14,930 nucleotides of DNA. Source: an uncultured Eubacteriales bacterium (GTDB taxonomy: Bacteria > Bacillota > Clostridia > Oscillospirales > Oscillospiraceae). The notes beneath the pieces were generated by a model. It worked only from the letters and a program-made list of their open reading frames with translations, made no database searches and had not been told where the DNA came from. The DNA is taken from positions 1-14,930 of the forward strand of contig UQGJ01000067.1 in the NCBI GenBank assembly GCA_900540545.1, read 5' to 3'. A program made the translations under genes and the position numbers. Below, in pieces: positions 14,735 to 14,930 of this stretch. Every line of letters starts with the position of its first letter. Position 1 is the stretch's first letter.

Positions 14735-14801
14735 GTAGGGCGGGGCCCTGCCGGGGGGAGTTCCTTTCTCCTTTGAGAAAGGAACCGAAAGAAAACCAGG
14801 G
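14735..14801 (-). repeat. Stem-loop intergenic repeat, right copy (inverted)
   Basis: On the minus strand this holds the same order as the left-edge repeat: the 15-nt CCCTGGTTTTCTTTC (plus-strand 14787-14801), a perfect stem-loop (11-bp arms GTTCCTTTCTC at 14760-14770 and 14775-14785, loop CTTT), then a C/G-rich stretch. The stem sequence differs from the left copy but the TTTCTC core and pairing are kept, which suggests selection on or spread of the structure. Confidence 0.6.
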
Positions 14802-14845
14802 GGCCGACACGTGGGCTTGACATCCCCCTATCGTCGGCCCCCTGG
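14796..14845. repeat. Inverted repeat with 13-bp arms
   Basis: CCAGGGGGCCGAC (14796-14808) is matched by GTCGGCCCCCTGG (14833-14845) with a 24-nt centre. It partly overlaps the repeat block before it. No T tract follows. It may be part of a larger compound repeat element filling the 14735-14916 interval. Confidence 0.6.
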
Positions 14846-14854
14846 ACCCTCGTC

Positions 14855-14916
14855 AGAACAAGCTGCGCTCCGTTGCGTCCGGCTGCGCCGGACATCCACT
14901 TCACTCCGCTTGTTCT
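14855..14916. repeat. Nested inverted repeat at the right edge
   Basis: Outer arms AGAACAAGC (14855-14863) and GCTTGTTCT (14908-14916) enclose an inner hairpin GTCCGGC-TGC-GCCGGAC (14877-14893). No gene or RNA family is recognised; with the two preceding inverted repeats it makes the whole region beyond the glycosyltransferase promoter non-coding and highly structured. Confidence 0.5.
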
Positions 14917-14930
14917 TCCTCTCCCCAGCG

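Noticed and set aside
1..14930. CRISPR array, tRNA, rRNA, transposase, phage integration site or defence system
   Set aside because: No regularly spaced direct repeats, cloverleaf, recombinase motif or known defence gene was found; the repeats seen are inverted repeats in intergenic DNA or coding similarity among paralogs. DUF5131 has phage relatives but stands alone here.

Overview
The window looks like a chromosomal segment of a high-GC anaerobic Firmicute of the Oscillospiraceae type (Flavonifractor / Lawsonibacter / Pseudoflavonifractor-like). This rests on very GC-rich third codon positions, strong GGAGG ribosome binding sites, Gram-positive style Sec signal peptides and the mix of gene families. 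The genus is an inference; no marker gene for it is present. No tRNA, rRNA, CRISPR array, transposase, phage or plasmid gene is visible.

Left part (1-4872), mostly plus strand: a stem-loop-rich repeat; an SPL-type radical SAM protein; a convergent small all-helical, ferritin-like protein on the minus strand, separated from it by a bidirectional terminator; then a compact plus-strand operon of an ABC-F ATPase, a GNAT acetyltransferase with a YoaP-type C-terminal half (8-nt overlap with the ABC-F gene), and a DUF5131 (Gp37/Gp68-like) protein with a radical-SAM-like cysteine cluster. A perfect 19-bp hairpin closes this part.

Middle part (4932-13608), all minus strand: the notable region. Six consecutive genes, here called A to F in order of transcription, each encode an exported protein with a Sec signal peptide and about five to nine copies of a short Asp-box-like motif (S/T-x-D-G-x-x-W). 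This suggests secreted beta-propellers of unknown function. They are paralogs of one another with different lengths (305, 544, 712, 435, 448 and 436 aa). The first four are joined by three ATGA stop/start overlaps, and the last two follow after 15-16 nt gaps, so they probably form one transcription unit. Domain comparison suggests two subfamilies (A/B/C and D/E/F). C looks like a B-type protein with a D/E/F-type C-terminal half added, D has a C-type signal peptide on a D/E/F-type body, and A is C-terminally short. The array therefore appears to have grown by local duplication and recombination.

Right part (13692-14930): a polyprenyl-phosphate-type family 2 glycosyltransferase on the minus strand with a good sigma-A promoter and a strong terminator just upstream of the propeller array. 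Beyond it lies about 280 nt of non-coding sequence with nested inverted repeats, one part of which resembles, in inverted orientation, the repeat at the left edge. The glycosyltransferase and the secreted array are both cell-envelope or extracellular functions, but nothing in the sequence proves they work together.
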